DNA of 64,000 nt from Gamsiella multidivaricata (GCF_025024155.1 NW_026251723.1:310001-374000), one strand, 5' to 3'. Positions 35,184 through 49,068 are shown, numbered from the stretch's first letter. Notes: generated from the letters alone by a model not told the origin. Program-made: numbers and translations.

Positions 35184-38100
35184 ATGGAGTTCGTACACCG
35201 CGCTATCCCTCACCGAGTCCGCCGATTGTTTAGCAAGCCTAAGGAAGGCAATGGCCCAGAGGACAGTTATCGTCTCCGGCGGATGGAATCCCACGCGTCA
35301 ATGTCACCAACGAAGCGTCGACGCATCTACCTCAACCTCACGCCAGAGTCAATCGAGAGCGACCTTGATGCACCGAATGAGGCTCTGCCCCACTACCCGG
35401 CCAACAAGGTCACGACCTCGGTAAATACTATTTGCCGCCTAACCGTCCTGGCGACCTCTCCCCTCCCCTGCCATTATCAAAAATTCCTTTCGCATTTTTA
35501 TAATGATCCACTTAAAGATCCCTAATTCACTCTCAGTCAGCGGCACGTTAATTGGTCCATTCGTCCGAGCGGCCTTTTCTTTTTTCCGCTACTGCAGTCA
35601 ATCCTGTTCCCGGGTTCCCGGCAAGCATGGCGACTCGTGTGCTGCTGCTTGATCCCCCTCCTCTTTCGCGTGGCCTTGCAGCACACGTGTGTCTGTGTAT
35701 TTTTTTTCTATATTTACCCTTGCATCTTTTTTTTTTTTTTTTTTTTCTTTTTTTCATTTTGCGCTCCGAAGGAATGATGATACCCTTGGAACTGGAACTA
35801 TCTTGGTTGGCTAGGACCATCGTTTTTTTTTCTTTTGCAGGTCTGGTTCCAAAGATGCAAGACGTACATTGAACAGCGGATATTTATAATCGTTGTCCCT
35901 TCGCGCCGCATTCTGGCGGATGCGCAAATTGCATTGTCGTTAGAGGATACGTTGTTTGTTCAACTAGCGTTGATACTGATACGCAGCAGCGACTGTTCTT
36001 GATAAGAGGAGTCAGAGGGATAAGGATAGGGAGTAATAGGAGGTGTGGTCCTGGGAGAGAGTCGACTGTTCCCATGTGGGAAAGAGCGGCTCACAGATGG
36101 TCCTGTATTTGCCACGGTCCATCTCTTTTCCACGTTATCTTGCTCAGCCGGTTTTTCAGCCTGCTCTGCAGCAATCCAGTAATTCCTGTTTGGATGTCAA
36201 GGCAGTATTCCTCCTTCGAGAGCTCTTTTGTGCTCAGAGTGTTTATGGAGTTGGGATACAATGCGATTGGACATGTCATTGTTGTATGTGAAGGGCTTTT
36301 ATTGCAGGTGATTGTGCTGCTTGGGCGAGTTCGTTGCGGGCTATTTGCCGGGGTTGTATGTGTGTGTGTATGGATTGTTTCCTTCGATTGCATAAAACGT
36401 TGATTTTGCTCTGTGCAACCAGATATGATTGCGATCAGTCAAGATATTGTTCTCATTTTCTAACACTCTTCTTATTCGGCCATCGATAGAAATACGACCT
36501 GTTCTCGTTCATTCCCAAGAACCTGTTTGAGCAGTTCCGTCGTCTCGCCAATCTGTACTTCCTCTTCGTCGCCGGTCTCTCGATCGCACCCATCCTGGGA
36601 GGATTCGCCCCTTTCCTCACCTTCCTGCCCCTAATCTTCATCATCACCGTCACCGCCATCAAGGACGCCATCGAGGATTGGAAGCGCCGGAAATCAGACG
36701 AGGCCTTCAACAACGCACCCGTTATCCTGTTGTGTAACTGGACCAACACTAACGTCCACTCCCGAGGGTCAAGCAAACTGCAGCTCATCCAAGATGCCAT
36801 CAGCGGTCTCTTCAGCTGGGCTACAGCATCTCCAAGGAAATCCCAGCCAAATCGTGCGGACGCTATCAACGCTGCAGCATTAGCAGCGACAACCCCAAGT
36901 GGACGCTCGGACCAAAACTCTTACTTTGAAGGACACTATGCGAACTCCGCACAGGGAGCGGCATCTGAAGGACAGGACCCTGCTGGCAGACCTGCCCGAC
37001 GTGTCCGCCGAAACATCCCTCATTCAGTACTGAACCACACAGAGTCTTACTCAGCAAAACCAGCGTTCGGAGCAAAGTGGCAGGACTGTATCTGGCAGGA
37101 TGTCAAAGTCGGCGACATTGTGTACCTGAAGAATGACGATCCTATTCCCGCAGATATAGTCATTCTCTCAACGTCAGAGGCGGACGGACTTTGCTTTATC
37201 GAGACCAAGAATTTGGATGGAGAAACTAACCTGAAGATTCGACGTGGCCTGACAGCGACAAAGGGACTTAAAACACCAGCAGCTATCGAGCGAGCGGCAT
37301 TCTATGTCGAATCAGAGTCACCTCATGCAAACCTTTACTCGTACCAGGGGGCGTTGAAGTGGTTGATTTCCGACGGAGCGGACATGCCTGCAGGGGACCG
37401 CGTGGTGCATAACAAGACTGAGTCGATTACAATCAACGAGATCTTGCTCCGTGGATGTGTTTTGCGAAACACGGAACATGTCATCGGCATGGTACTATTC
37501 ACAGGAACAGACACCAAGATCATGTTGAATTCAGGCGACACCCCAAGCAAGCGCAGTCGTATCGAAAAGGATCTTAACTTCCATGTAAGTATCCTGTGTC
37601 GATCCCGGCTACTCTTTATGACTTGTACTGCCGAGATGCTAATGATGACATTCTTATATAATACTTGACAGATTGTCATGAACTTCATTATCCTATTTGC
37701 GCTCTCGATTGGATCTGCTATTGCCAATGGTGTTATTTTCGGAGACACGGAGAACAACTCGGGAACGTTTTTTGAATACGGTGCGGATGCCTCGACGCCC
37801 TTCATGTCAGCCTTCATCACCTTCTGGTACGTATCCTTTCTCTGTTTTTTTTCGGTGACAATCGCGCAAACCCTCTTTAACAATCTCGTTTTTGTCTATT
37901 TCTCACTGCAACTTCCAGGTCATGCCTGATTCTGTACCAGAACATCGTGCCTATTTCACTGTATATCAGTATTGAGATTGTCAAGACTGCACAGGCTTAC
38001 TTTATTCACAAGGATGTTGACATGTATGACGAGCGAGTGAATCAGGCTTGCGTACCCAAAACATGGAATATCTCCGACGACCTGGGACAGATCGAGTACA

Positions 38101-41100
38101 TTTTCTCTGACAAGACAGGAACCCTGACACAGAACGTGATGGAGTTTCAAAAGTGCACCATCAACGGAATCGATTACGGTATCGGAGAAACAGATGCAAC
38201 CCGCGGCCAAAAGATGAGTGGAGACGGTGAGTTCGAGCCCATGGAGTTCGAATCCGACGAGGCCTATCTGGAAAAGCTGAACATGGAGCGGCTTAAGATG
38301 AAGGCAGCTATGGACAGGCTATTCGACAACAAATACTACTCTGACAAGACAACGTTCGTTGATTCGGATCTGTTTGAAGACATGGCGGACCCGGCTTCGA
38401 AGCACGCTAAAGCCATCATGAACTTTTGGACGGCTTTGGCTGTTTGCCATACTGTCATTACCGAACGCGACATCGACACGGATCCGTATAAGATCGAGTA
38501 CAAGGCTCAATCGCCAGACGAGGCGGCTTTAGTTTCTACTGCGCGCGACGTTGGATTTGTGTTTCTGGAAAAGAAAGGGCCCATGATGCACCTGGAGATT
38601 ATGGGGCAGCCTCGGGTATACAAGATCCTGAACATTCTTGAGTTCAACTCGAACAGGAAGCGCATGTCGATCATCCTGCGACCACCGGAGGGAGGCATTG
38701 TGCTTGTTTGCAAGGGGGCGGACAGCGTCATCTATGAGCGTCTGGATAAGGCTGAGGAACAGAGCAAGTTGCGGGAGGACACCCTTGTCGATTTGGAGCG
38801 GTTTGCCAATGAAGGTATGTCTACAGGACGAAGCAACCATCTACAATACAGTGTAATGCAGTACCTGAATATGGATTGTTGCTAATTGAATACTTTTGTT
38901 TATCTTATTAGGTCTTCGCACACTCTGCTTGGCATACCGCAAGATCAGCGAGGAAGAGTATGCCAACTGGGTATTGGAATATGACGAGGCTTGTAATACC
39001 ATCCACAACCGCGATGAGAACATTGAGAATGCCTGCGAGGAGATCGAACATTCATTGATTTTGCTGGGAGGCACTGCCATCGAAGACCGTCTCCAAGTGG
39101 GAGTCCCCGAGTGTATTGCTCTTCTATCGCGCGCGGGAATCAAACTCTGGGTTCTCACAGGAGATAAGACGGAGACCGCCATCAACATTGGGTTCGCTTG
39201 CAACTTGCTTCAGCGGGACATGATCCTGATTATCATCCAGGCGCAGGATAAGGAAGACACACGGGAGCAACTAATGAAGGCACTCGACAAGTTCTGGGGT
39301 CGCGAGGCTGAGAAGGATCCTTCACTGGCCAACAAGTCTCATGCGCTGATTATCGACGGAGAGACGCTCAAATATGGACTGTCGCCTGCACTGAATGGAC
39401 TCCTTCTGGACGTAGGCAAGCGCTGCAAGTCTGTTATCTGCTGTCGTGTATCTCCACTGCAAAAGGCCAAGGTCGTCAGCATGGTCAAGCGTGGATTGGA
39501 TGTTATGACCCTATCGATCGGTGACGGTGCCAACGATGTCTCGATGATTCAGGAGGCCAATATCGGCGTCGGCATTGCGGGTGAGGAAGGTCGACAGGCT
39601 GTGATGGCATCAGATTTTGCGATCGCTCAGTTTCGTTTTCTGTCCAAGCTGCTTTTGGTTCACGGACGATGGTCGTACATTCGAATCTCGGAGATGATCT
39701 TGACCTTTTTCTATAAGAACATTGTTTGGACGCTGACTATCTTTTGGTTCCAGTTCTTCTCTGGGTAAGAACCATTGGTCTGCTCATGCATGTATTTGAC
39801 TTAAGATGTATTGGCCCATTGAGAGCCTGTTATAACCTTCTATTTATTGACACTTTAGATTTACAGCCTTGCTTCTGTTCGACTATACATTCGTGGTCCT
39901 GTACAACCTGCTGTTCACGTCTTTGCCTATCATGTTCATGGGAGCGTTCGATCAGGATGTGGACGCTAAGACATCGATGCAGTTTCCTGCACTGTATCTC
40001 CGTGGAATTAAGCAGAAGCACTTCACCCGCAGCAAATTCTGGCTCTACGTTTTGGATGCACTATATCAGTCAGTCATCTGCTTCTTCGTCCCATGGTATC
40101 TATCAAACGACCTGTACGCCTCAGGACATAGTACCAACGATCTTGTCGCTCTCGGAACCTTGATCTCTGCTTGCTCGGTCGTTGTCGCCAACTTGTATGT
40201 CGGATTGAACATGTTCCATTGGACCAAGATGATCTTCACCGTCATTTTTGGTTCGATCATCGTGTTTTTCCTTTACTGCTGGGTCTACGCCAACTTCTTC
40301 ACAATCGAGAACACGTTCTACGGGATGGATCACATCATTCTCAACAGCCCGGCCTTTTGGCTTGCGATTATTCTTTCCGTGGTCCTGACGATGTTGCCTC
40401 ATTACGTCTACAAGTTTGCGCGTCAGTACCTGAAGCCCAACGATATCATTATTGTTCGCGAGCAGCTCTACAGGGAGAAGCATCCGTCCAAAAAGGAGCG
40501 TCGTGCCAGGAAACTGAAGGCGATGAGGGAAAGCGAAATGAATAGGACCAACAGCAGCTTTCAAGATCCAGGAATCGTCAGCAGCGGGAGCCATGTCCTT
40601 GGTGATGATGACATGGAGGATGATCTAGATCAAATCCCCGTCATCAAAAATTCGCCAACAATCTTGTCGCCTGAGGATCCTAATGACCAGAAGCCAGGCG
40701 ATATCAGACAACGCCAACCTTCACCATCTCCCATGGCTAGCTTGAGCAGAGTGGACGAGGCGTACTACCTGAAAGCATCATCAGACGGAGCAGTTGGAGC
40801 CCAACCTCAACGAGAACTAGTAGGACGGAGGCGAGTCGCGAGCAGCAACAATACCTTTAATGCTCAAGGAGAGAATGATATTTATGGCGGGATTGAGATT
40901 GCTACACCTGCAAAGACGTTCAACAATGACTACAGCGTTTCATCAACATCCTTGCCCGCGCAGTCAGATACCCTCGAGCCGATCGATCGCAAGTTTGCTC
41001 AAGGATACCCAACTACATCATTTTCATTCAATCAGGAGTTCATTAATGCAGCTGCAACAGCGACAGGAGGAGTCGTTGGAGGTCCCCTGGGGCAAGATAG

Positions 41101-41896
41101 ACCTCGTGTCAAACGCCAGAGCACTCCTTCAGTCCCTCTTGGTGGACCTAATTTCAGATTCATGGGTGACGACTCTCCACCTCCACCCGGCTCAGGCAAT
41201 GGCAGGCCCATCAATCAAAAGCCTGCTCATACAGGATTTGCGTTTTCGACCGATGATGCATCTGCTTTCGTGTACTCGCATCTGAACCGAGTTCACAGTG
41301 CCAGCAATGACGAGATGGTTTCAGCCGCAAGGGCGAAGCGGGCTTCACATATGCATTATGGTGGCAGGAACAGTATCGATGGAAGCGAGGTCGGTTCACC
41401 ATCGAATCCCGGTTCACCTACATTCGATTTCCAGAAAGGCAAGATCACTCCACCTGATACGAGGTCGCCATTTGGCGACGATGCCTCGTCGGGTCAGCCT
41501 TCACCACCGATCTGCGATGCCACAGGGGTGGATTCCAGTCGGCGGGAGTCGTTGACAAGGAGACCACGAGGACCGAGTCGATCGATGACGGCACCCGATA
41601 TCCCCGTCGCAGAACTGGGAGCGATGTTGTTGCAGCAGCAGAAGGATATGGAGAAAGGCATAGAGAGACTGAACAAGGCCCAGGCATCTGTGCGGGCAGC
41701 GGCTCAACAGAGACAGAGTATTCAGAAGGTCCGATTCCAGGGTGCCAGCGAAGTCGGATCGAGCACTACATCGATCCCTGCGCCTGCTTCTTCGTTTGAT
41801 CCCATTACAGATGAGCTTTCATCGTCAGGTATCCAGCAACACCATCCACTCCACATGCCTGATAATCAGCACAGCCAGAGGGCAAAGCAGCAATAA
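35184..41896 (+). CDS. DNF1: P4-type ATPase, phospholipid flippase (Dnf1/Dnf2 type), 6 exons, 1,757 aa
   Basis: Exons: 35184-35420, 36490-37584, 37672-37826, 37919-38814, 38912-39764, 39859-41896, all in phase. The enzyme moves phospholipids from the outer to the cytosolic leaflet of plasma or Golgi membranes, using ATP and usually a Cdc50-family partner. Motifs in order: SFIPKNLFEQFRRLANLYFL leading into the first membrane segments; DGETNLK in the actuator domain; VPISLY in membrane segment 4 (the P4 signature replacing the cation-binding Pro-Glu); the phosphorylation loop DKTGTLT; SPDEAALV in the nucleotide domain; GDGANDVSMI in the hinge; then the C-terminal membrane segments. The sequence after DGETN (SESPHANLYSYQG) favours the Dnf1/2 class over Drs2 or Neo1. 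A loop before the actuator core and a 450-residue C-terminal tail are Ser/Pro-rich. The first intron is unusually long (1,069 bp). Confidence 0.92.
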
Positions 41897-42127
41897 TAAA
41901 CTTTCACACGTAATACGTACATTTTAAGACCAGTAAGTAAACATCGTGACTGCCTCAAAAAAAAAAAAGAGAAAAAGAAAAAGAAACAGCATAGACTGCG
42001 GCACCTTCGGTTCATTGTTGCTGTACTCCTGTCGTTACCCCTCCTCTCTCCATTTAACGACTCACAACCAGGACAAAATACCCCGCTCAGGACCACCTCC
42101 TTTAGGACATCCACAAACACATATACG

Positions 42128-43548
42128 ATGAGCTCTATTATTGGCCCCACGTCCACGCAGGGGACCATTCTTTCCATGCCGGATGCACCCCGCTCCTCAC
42201 TCTTCACCTGTCTCGCCTGCCATGTCGCATTCAAGACGGCCGATATCCAGAGAGAGCACTATCGCTCAGACTGGCACCGATACAATCTGAAGCGCAAGAT
42301 GGTTGAGCTGCCCCCTGTCACTGCGGAGATGTTTACGCAAAAGGCTGTCGCCCAGCAACAGAAGGCCGCGGATGATCAGGCAGCTGCCGCTGTCAGCAGC
42401 AACGAATGTAAGACCTGCCGCAAGTCGTACTCGTCCGAGAATGCGTATCAGAACCATTTGGCGTCGAAGAAACACAAGGAGATGGAAGCCAAGTTGAAGG
42501 CGAACCCTCGTCCTGCCAAATCCGTTGAGAAGCCAACGAAGAGCGATGTTGAGTCGATCACGTCAAAGATGACGGTAGACCTTTCTGTAACGGATGAGAC
42601 GACACAGGAGGAGTTGGAAGAAATTATGGACAAGAAGATCGAGACCGCCATTCGTCTGGAGCCTACAGACTGTTTGTTCTGTACCGAGAAGACGGAGACG
42701 TTCGAGAGGTAAGCCGATAAATAGCTGTTGAGATGGTATGGGAAATCAGGGACGACATTGTTGTCAAGGAAGAAAGGATGTTGACCGAGTCATTTCTCTA
42801 TCTCTCTTTTTATAGCAATGTCGAGCATATGACCAAGGCACACGGATTTTTCATTCCCGATATCGAATATCTGGTCGATCTCGAGGGATTGATTAAATAC
42901 CTGGGTGAGAAGGTCTCTGTCGGAAACATTTGCTTGTACTGTAATGGCAAGGGGCGTCAGATCAAATCACTGGAAGCTGTCCGCAAGCACATGGTCGATA
43001 AGGGTCACTGCAAGATTCCATATGATTCCGAGTCGGAGATGATGGAGGTCGTCGACTTTTATGATTTCAGCTCATCATATCCTGAGGAGCAGCAACGCAG
43101 GATGTTGGAGGCTGCCGAGAAGGCCGATGCTGGAGAGATTGATTTGGACGAGGAAGAGTTGGACGAGGACTATGTGGGCACGGGTGCTCGCTTGGGAGAG
43201 GATGAGATGGAGTTGATCCTGCCGTCTGGAGCGCGGCTGGGGCACCGATCGTTGAACAAATATTACAGACAGAACGTCAAGCCAGAGGAGTCGCGCGATT
43301 CTGTATTGATCAACCGGTTGCTGACGCATTACACGGACCATATGGGGTACGATTTGGCACTGTCAAAGAGCAAGGCACGCTCGGAGCGTGGACAGGCATT
43401 GGTGGCCCGGAACGAGGGAGAGGCGCGATGGGCTCACAAGCAAACGTCGACGTTCAAGGATTTCCGAAGGATCGAGGAACACAAGGCTCGTGTGGGACAG
43501 AAACAGAACAAGTTGCAGAAGCATTACCGCGTACAGATCTTGGTTTAA
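42128..43548 (+). CDS. REI1: Rei1/Reh1-type zinc-finger factor for cytoplasmic 60S maturation, 2 exons, 437 aa
   Basis: Exons 42128-42708 and 42816-43548 join inside a Ser codon (TFE-S-NVEHM). Rei1 (ZNF622 in animals) works late in cytoplasmic 60S subunit maturation: it helps release Arx1/Alb1 and probes the peptide exit tunnel with its C-terminus. Four zinc-finger regions are seen: C28-x2-C31...H44-x5-H50; NECKTCRKSYSSENAYQNH; DCLFCTEKTETF...HMTKAH; and NICLYCNGKGR...HMVDKGH. The sequence then gives KIPYDSESEMMEVVDFYDF, an acidic stretch, SGARLGHRSLNKYYRQN and a basic C-terminus, in the family order and near the usual length. It lies 231 bp downstream of the flippase on the same strand, behind a short pyrimidine-rich leader. 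Confidence 0.93.
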
Positions 43549-43980
43549 CAAGCAAAAGCAAATTAGAATTTTTTTTGTTTATGAAGCACATACACACGTA
43601 CATTTGCACCAGCATTTTTATCTTTTTCAGCTCCATCTTCGCTCCTCCTTCAACCGTTCTTCTCTCCTTCATCCCTCTTTCGTCTCGTTTTCACTCTTTG
43701 TATCATTTAGGGCATTTCTTTATTGAGTACTATCATTAAACTATTTTTTATTGGAGGAATTGGCTTAGGAATGTGTGATGCATGACTTGTCCAAAAAGGA
43801 GCTGGTGTCTATTCGCGATAAACCCTAATTGTGCCTACAAGGCCAACGCGGAAACTTGGTCTTCCCGATACACGCCCTGTCTGCTGCGCTGTTGTGCTTT
43901 ACACAAGGCAAAGGAAAGGAATCGACTTTTTTTTGTTGCTCATTACATTGCATCCACATTCCTCGAGTTTTTTTTTTGAC

Positions 43981-44884
43981 ATGAATAATGTTGCTGCTGC
44001 TGCTGCGTACTCTTCCAAGCGCCTTTTGGATGCTTGGTTCAAGGGTAAGGAAGGAAGCCGACCGTATGTTATATCGCGCATCCTGCAATTGGCTCTTACA
44101 GTACTGTTCATAAAAGGTTTTATCCCTGGGCAGCCTCTGTCCGTAGATCTCTTTGCTCTGTGGTATGGCGGATCAAAAGAGGTCGACGATCTGCTTCGGT
44201 AAAGTACACTGCGCTATGTCTTGAATAATTCCTCCGCAACTACATACCTTTCAATTGACAGCAATTGACAATACTTAGCACTGCCTTTCGTGTTGTAGCG
44301 AGCAGTTTGGAAAGGATGCTGAGCGAGCCCTAGTCGACCGCGAGTTCAGAGATCAGATGAGAACAACTGGTGATGGCACAGTAGCACTGACGGTTCTGCT
44401 GGATCAGATCCCTCGCAACATCTTTCGAGGAACGCCCCGTCCCTTTGTTGAATTTGATCCTCTAGCCAGACAGATCGTCAAGGAAGCGTTGGTGAAGAAG
44501 ACTTGCGGCTACATGCATCCGATCTACAGACATGTGCTGTACATGGTACGCTCCTTTGCTTTGAATGCTGGTTGAAGCTCGCTTCTGGAAATGATTATGA
44601 TACTAAACAACTCTTTTTTTTTTTTTTTTTTTGCCCTTGCGTAGCCATTGGAGCACTCTGAAGATCTTGAGGACCAGGCCGCGTGCGTGAGGGAGTTCAA
44701 GAAGGAGTATGAAGAAGTAGAGCCGCTCTACAAGGATGTATTCAAACAGTGTTTGGACTATGCAGTTGCACACGAGGCCGTCATCAAGAAGTTTGGTCGC
44801 TATCCGCACCGCAATGAGATTCTGGGACGCACATCTACTGAAGCAGAAAGGATCCACTTGGAGACTGGGGGGGATCGTTGGTAG
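43981..44884 (+). CDS. DUF924 family protein, 3 exons, 234 aa
   Basis: Exons 43981-44198, 44299-44545 and 44645-44884 join in phase. Family features are LWYGGSKEVDDLLREQFG near the start, then TVALTVLLDQIPRNIFRGTPRPFVEFDPLA (the most conserved block), YMHPIYRHVLYMPLEHSEDLEDQ, and a C-terminal FGRYPHRNEILGRTSTEAER. DUF924 proteins are all-helical and have no established reaction. Their fold recalls TPR-like repeats. The ATG at 43981 is followed by an Ala repeat. A hydrophobic segment (ILQLALTVLFIKGF) precedes the domain and could be a weak membrane or targeting segment. Confidence 0.88.
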
Positions 44885-46156
44885 ACTATCAAACTTATCA
44901 AACTAAATGACAATTACCCTTTGTCCTAGCTGTTTTTCTTTGTTGGATTTGTTGGCAGTTGAAGGAAAATGGTTATTTTGATGCAATCCATTCCTATACT
45001 TCCCTTAGTTAGCCTCTCTCGCTTCAGAAGAGACAGAAGATGCGCCAAACTGATTGATTAGGGTCTATTATTTTTGTGTATGAATATAAACTTTGATTTC
45101 TAATATCGTAAAGCTGCAGCGAATTTGAAAAGCCAAGGGGAACCGATACAGCCCATGACGCTCCGAAAGGTGTCCGTAATATCTATCCTTTAGGCCTCCG
45201 AGTCCTCTCCAGTTCGCCAAAAGGAGTTCCATACGCAGCGGCCTCGAACGACGCGTACATGAGCTAAGCTATGTGCCAAGAAAAGGTGCTACGTGCGACA
45301 GCATGTATTAGGCAGCATAAGAGTAGGTCCGGGGGGGGGGGGGAAAGGGGTTTAAATAGCTTTTGCATCCACCATTGCAGAGATCGCTATAGTACCATCG
45401 CCAGTGCTGTCGACATTCTTTCGTTTCAATGCGGATATGCCATCAAACTCCGGGACTCGCACGCCGCCGTGACGATCGCTATCTCACGGGCCTCGGTTCT
45501 CATGCAGCCCAGCCACGCCTGTCTCGCGCCTTTTTCTCGAGTTAATCTCCGTTTTAGTGCCTCCAGCACCGCTCTCGCCACCATTCGGCAAGCGTTGGAG
45601 CATCTTCAAGCTCTCGACATCCAAGAACAGTGCCATGGGACTCCTGAGGTGAAGTGGGGATGGTAAGATGAAAATCAGTATGGAAAGGTCGTTTTAACGC
45701 TCTAATATTTTATATTTTGATGCACATTTTAAGGGAGGCCAGACGTCATGATAGGGCACAGTGCATATTCCATTATTCAAAGTCGATTCTCTTTTTCCAT
45801 TTGCCATCCCCCACTCCTCCCCTTCTCCTCACCCGCTGTCTTATTCTCGAAAAAACAGCAGACAGACACTGCCTGTCAAGCACAATCCAATACCGAGGTA
45901 CACATACACCCACCCACGCAGCAACAACACATCGCGCTCATATTTGTTGAGCCAGGCACCACCAATATGCGGCGAGCGTGGAAAAAATAACACGCGTTCA
46001 CCAAGGAAAAAAACTCTCCAAGAGCAAATCAACCCAGTAACCACTCGAATACCCTTTTCTCAACTGGAACCTATTCCTTAGTAACGAAAACAAGCAACTT
46101 CAGTAAATACCAGCAAACCGCTTTCCACAGGATACCTTTCTTCATTACAAGTCAAC
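44885..46156. other. No supported gene; VMA1 upstream region
   Basis: A G13 run lies at 45331-45343. The plus-strand frame 45271-45666 has no recognisable motif and no clear splice partners. 45.75-46.15 kb is C- and A-rich and probably contains the VMA1 promoter and leader. Confidence 0.45.
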
Positions 46157-48959
46157 ATGGTATGGCAAATCCCTTTGTTTTTTTAGCTGGAGAAGATGCG
46201 TGGCGTCACGGTTGGGAATGGTGTTCCCCTGACCTGACCTTGCATCTGACCTTTTCTGCTGACCTGACCCCTCCCCAACCTGACCTGACCTGCCCTTTGA
46301 ACCTAACTCGAATTTCGTGGCCTTTTAGGCTGGAGCTCTGAGCAACGCGAAAAAGAACCTCATCAAGATCTCGGACCACGAGAATGAGCAGGACTTTGGA
46401 TATGTCTATGGTGTCTCTGGTCCAGGTACGGGATACGAAACTGCCGATCAAGTGCATTGACCGAGCGAAACTCGTATGAGACGGCAGAATGTTTGCAGAG
46501 CACCTATCTTCCTTTACCAATGCGTATTTTTTTTGCTGAATATGATAGTCGTCATCGCCGATAACATGAACGGAGCCGCCATGTACGAGCTCGTAAGTGC
46601 TTCGTAAAGCAAGTTTAGAGAAGAAGCGTCGCCAATGGCTTGAATAGTGAGCAGCGCAGACATACTCACCACTATCTTATCATTTGCTTGTTTTTTCTCC
46701 TCACCAGGTTCGCGTCGGTCACGACGAATTGGTTGGAGAGGTCATTCGTATCGAGGGGCACAAGGCTACCATCCAGGTCTACGAGGAAACCTGTACGTGA
46801 CACGCCTAAGACATTGAATACTGGTTGATCTATTGCAGGATACGAAGATACACTATGCCAACGTTAGCCCTCTTTCTCAACCTATCGTTTTTGATGCTGT
46901 TCTATAGCTGGTTTGACCGTTGGTGATCCCGTTCTTCGTACTGGCAAGCCCCTGTCTGTCGAGTTGGGACCCGGTCTCATGGGAAACATTTACGATGGTA
47001 TTCAGCGTCCCTTGAAGGTAAGTGGCTCTATGCCAATGCAATGTCTCATGGACGCGTTCGGAAGCCAGAAAAAAAAAACAAATCGCCTCACACCGATGGA
47101 TAATGACTTTTGACAACCTCAATTTGGCACGATATTAGGCCATTAGCGATCAATCGGAGAGTATTTACATTCCTCGCGGTATCTCGACCGTAGCCTTGGA
47201 CAGGAAGGTCTCCTGGGACTTTGTTCCTCAGAACTTCAAGGTACAGACTTAAAACTAATGCGGTATATTTACGGGACTACCATCACGAATATGTGATCTC
47301 TAATGTAGTATTCTGGGGCTGCTATTCAATTGTGCTATTACAGGTCGGCGACCACATTACTGGAGGCGATGCTTATGGTGCTGTCTACGAGAACAGCTTG
47401 GTGACAAACCACTTGATCACCCTTCCTCCTCGCGCTCGCGGAACGATCACTTACATTGCCGAGAAGGGCTCGTACACCTTGGAGGATAAGGTTCTGGAGA
47501 TCGAATTCAATGGCGAGAAGCAGGAGTTCACAATGATGCACATGTGGCCAGTTCGTTCGCCTCGTCCCGTCGCCGAGAAGTTGGTCGCTGACTACCCACT
47601 TCTGACTGGTCAGCGTGTCTTGGACGCTCTCTTCCCGTATGCCAACGCTTTGAGTTCTCGTGTGATTGAGTATGGTTTCCGAGAAAGAATACAATACTAA
47701 ACAACGATCGCCTTGTTCTTACTCCTTCACTCTAGTTGTGTTCAAGGCGGTACGACCGCCATTCCCGGGGCTTTCGGATGCGGCAAGACTGTGATCTCCC
47801 AGTCCTTGTCCAAGTACTCAAACTCGGACATTATTATCTATGTCGGATGCGGAGAGCGTGGAAATGAAATGGCTGAGGTCTTGATGGATTTCCCTCAACT
47901 GTCAATCCAGGTCGGCGACCGTCAAGAGTCGATCATGAAGAGAACCACGCTTGTGGCTAACACCTCCAACATGCCTGTCGCTGCTCGCGAGGCCTCGATC
48001 TACACTGGTATCACATTGTCTGAATACTTCCGTGACCAGGGCAAGAACGTTGCCATGATGGCCGATTCTACCTCTCGTTGGGCTGAGGCGCTTCGTGAGA
48101 TTTCCGGTCGTCTCGCGGAGATGCCCGCTGATAGCGGTTATCCCGCCTACTTGGGAGCTCGTCTAGCCTCATTTTACGAGCGTGCTGGAAAGGTTGTCTG
48201 CTTGGGTAACCCTAGACGTGAGGGATCTGTCTCGGTCGTCGGAGCTGTTTCGCCCCCAGGTGGAGATTTCGCCGACCCTGTCACACAATCGACTCTGGGT
48301 ATTGTGCAGGTCTTCTGGGGTCTGGATAAGAAGTTGGCGCAGCGCAAGCATTTCCCCTCGATCAACTGGTCTTTGTCGTACTCCAAGTACACGAACGTGT
48401 TGGCACAGTTTTACGAAAAGGAGGATCCGGAATTTATTACCCTCCGTAACAAGACGCGCGAGATCTTGCAAGAGGAGCAGGATTTGTCAGAGATTGTGCA
48501 GTTGGTCGGAAAGTCTGCGTTGGCAGAGAAGGATAAGATTGTGCTGGAGGTTGCCAAGTTGCTGAACGACGATTTCCTGCAGCAGAACGGATACTCCAAC
48601 TATGACCGCTACTGTCCCTTCTACAAGACTGTGTGGATGTTGCGCAACATGCTGTTCTTCTATGATCAGGCTGTGCACACTGTCGAATCATCGCAGAACG
48701 TGACCTGGGCGAAGATTAGGGATTCACTCGGAGACTTGCTCTATAAGCTGAGCTCCATGAAGTTTGAAGATCCCGACGATGGAGAGCAGATTTTGCGCGA
48801 GAAGTACTCGAACATCTACAAAGAGATCGAGGACAGGTTCAGGTATGCTTTGCATTTTGTTTTAAACTGCTTGTACATGTTTTTTTTTTATTGGAGCCCC
48901 GGATTGCTAACAAGCTGGTTACCTTTGTGGATCATAGGGCATTCATGGACTCGAACTAG
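46157..48959 (+). CDS. VMA1: V-type H+-ATPase catalytic subunit A, 9 exons, 620 aa
   Basis: Exons: 46157-46159, 46329-46425, 46549-46592, 46708-46792, 46908-47017, 47139-47240, 47344-47636, 47736-48842, 48938-48959. All phases agree, and the length matches the family (about 617). Subunit A hydrolyses ATP in the V1 sector to pump protons into vacuoles and other organelles. Visible features are the N-terminal barrel ([17 protein letters not shown]), the non-homologous insert ([19 protein letters not shown]), Walker A GAFGCGKT at 256-263, the catalytic region [13 protein letters not shown], and [14 protein letters not shown]. The first coding exon is only the ATG. The last exon adds AFMDSN. The Walker A region, where yeast VMA1 carries an intein, is uninterrupted. 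Donors and acceptors are all GT-AG. Confidence 0.96.
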
Positions 48960-49068
48960 ACGGATGATATTGGAGACGAATGGTGGAGGGCTGCTTTTTT
49001 GTCAGAGGATCTTTATACAGGGCAGACGTTAGCATGAGTTCTCCAAGCTGGGCGTTATTTTCACAATG

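Noticed and set aside
47736..47850. Possible intein in VMA1, as in baker's yeast
   Set aside because: The Walker A region [12 protein letters not shown] is contiguous and the exon has no extra length.
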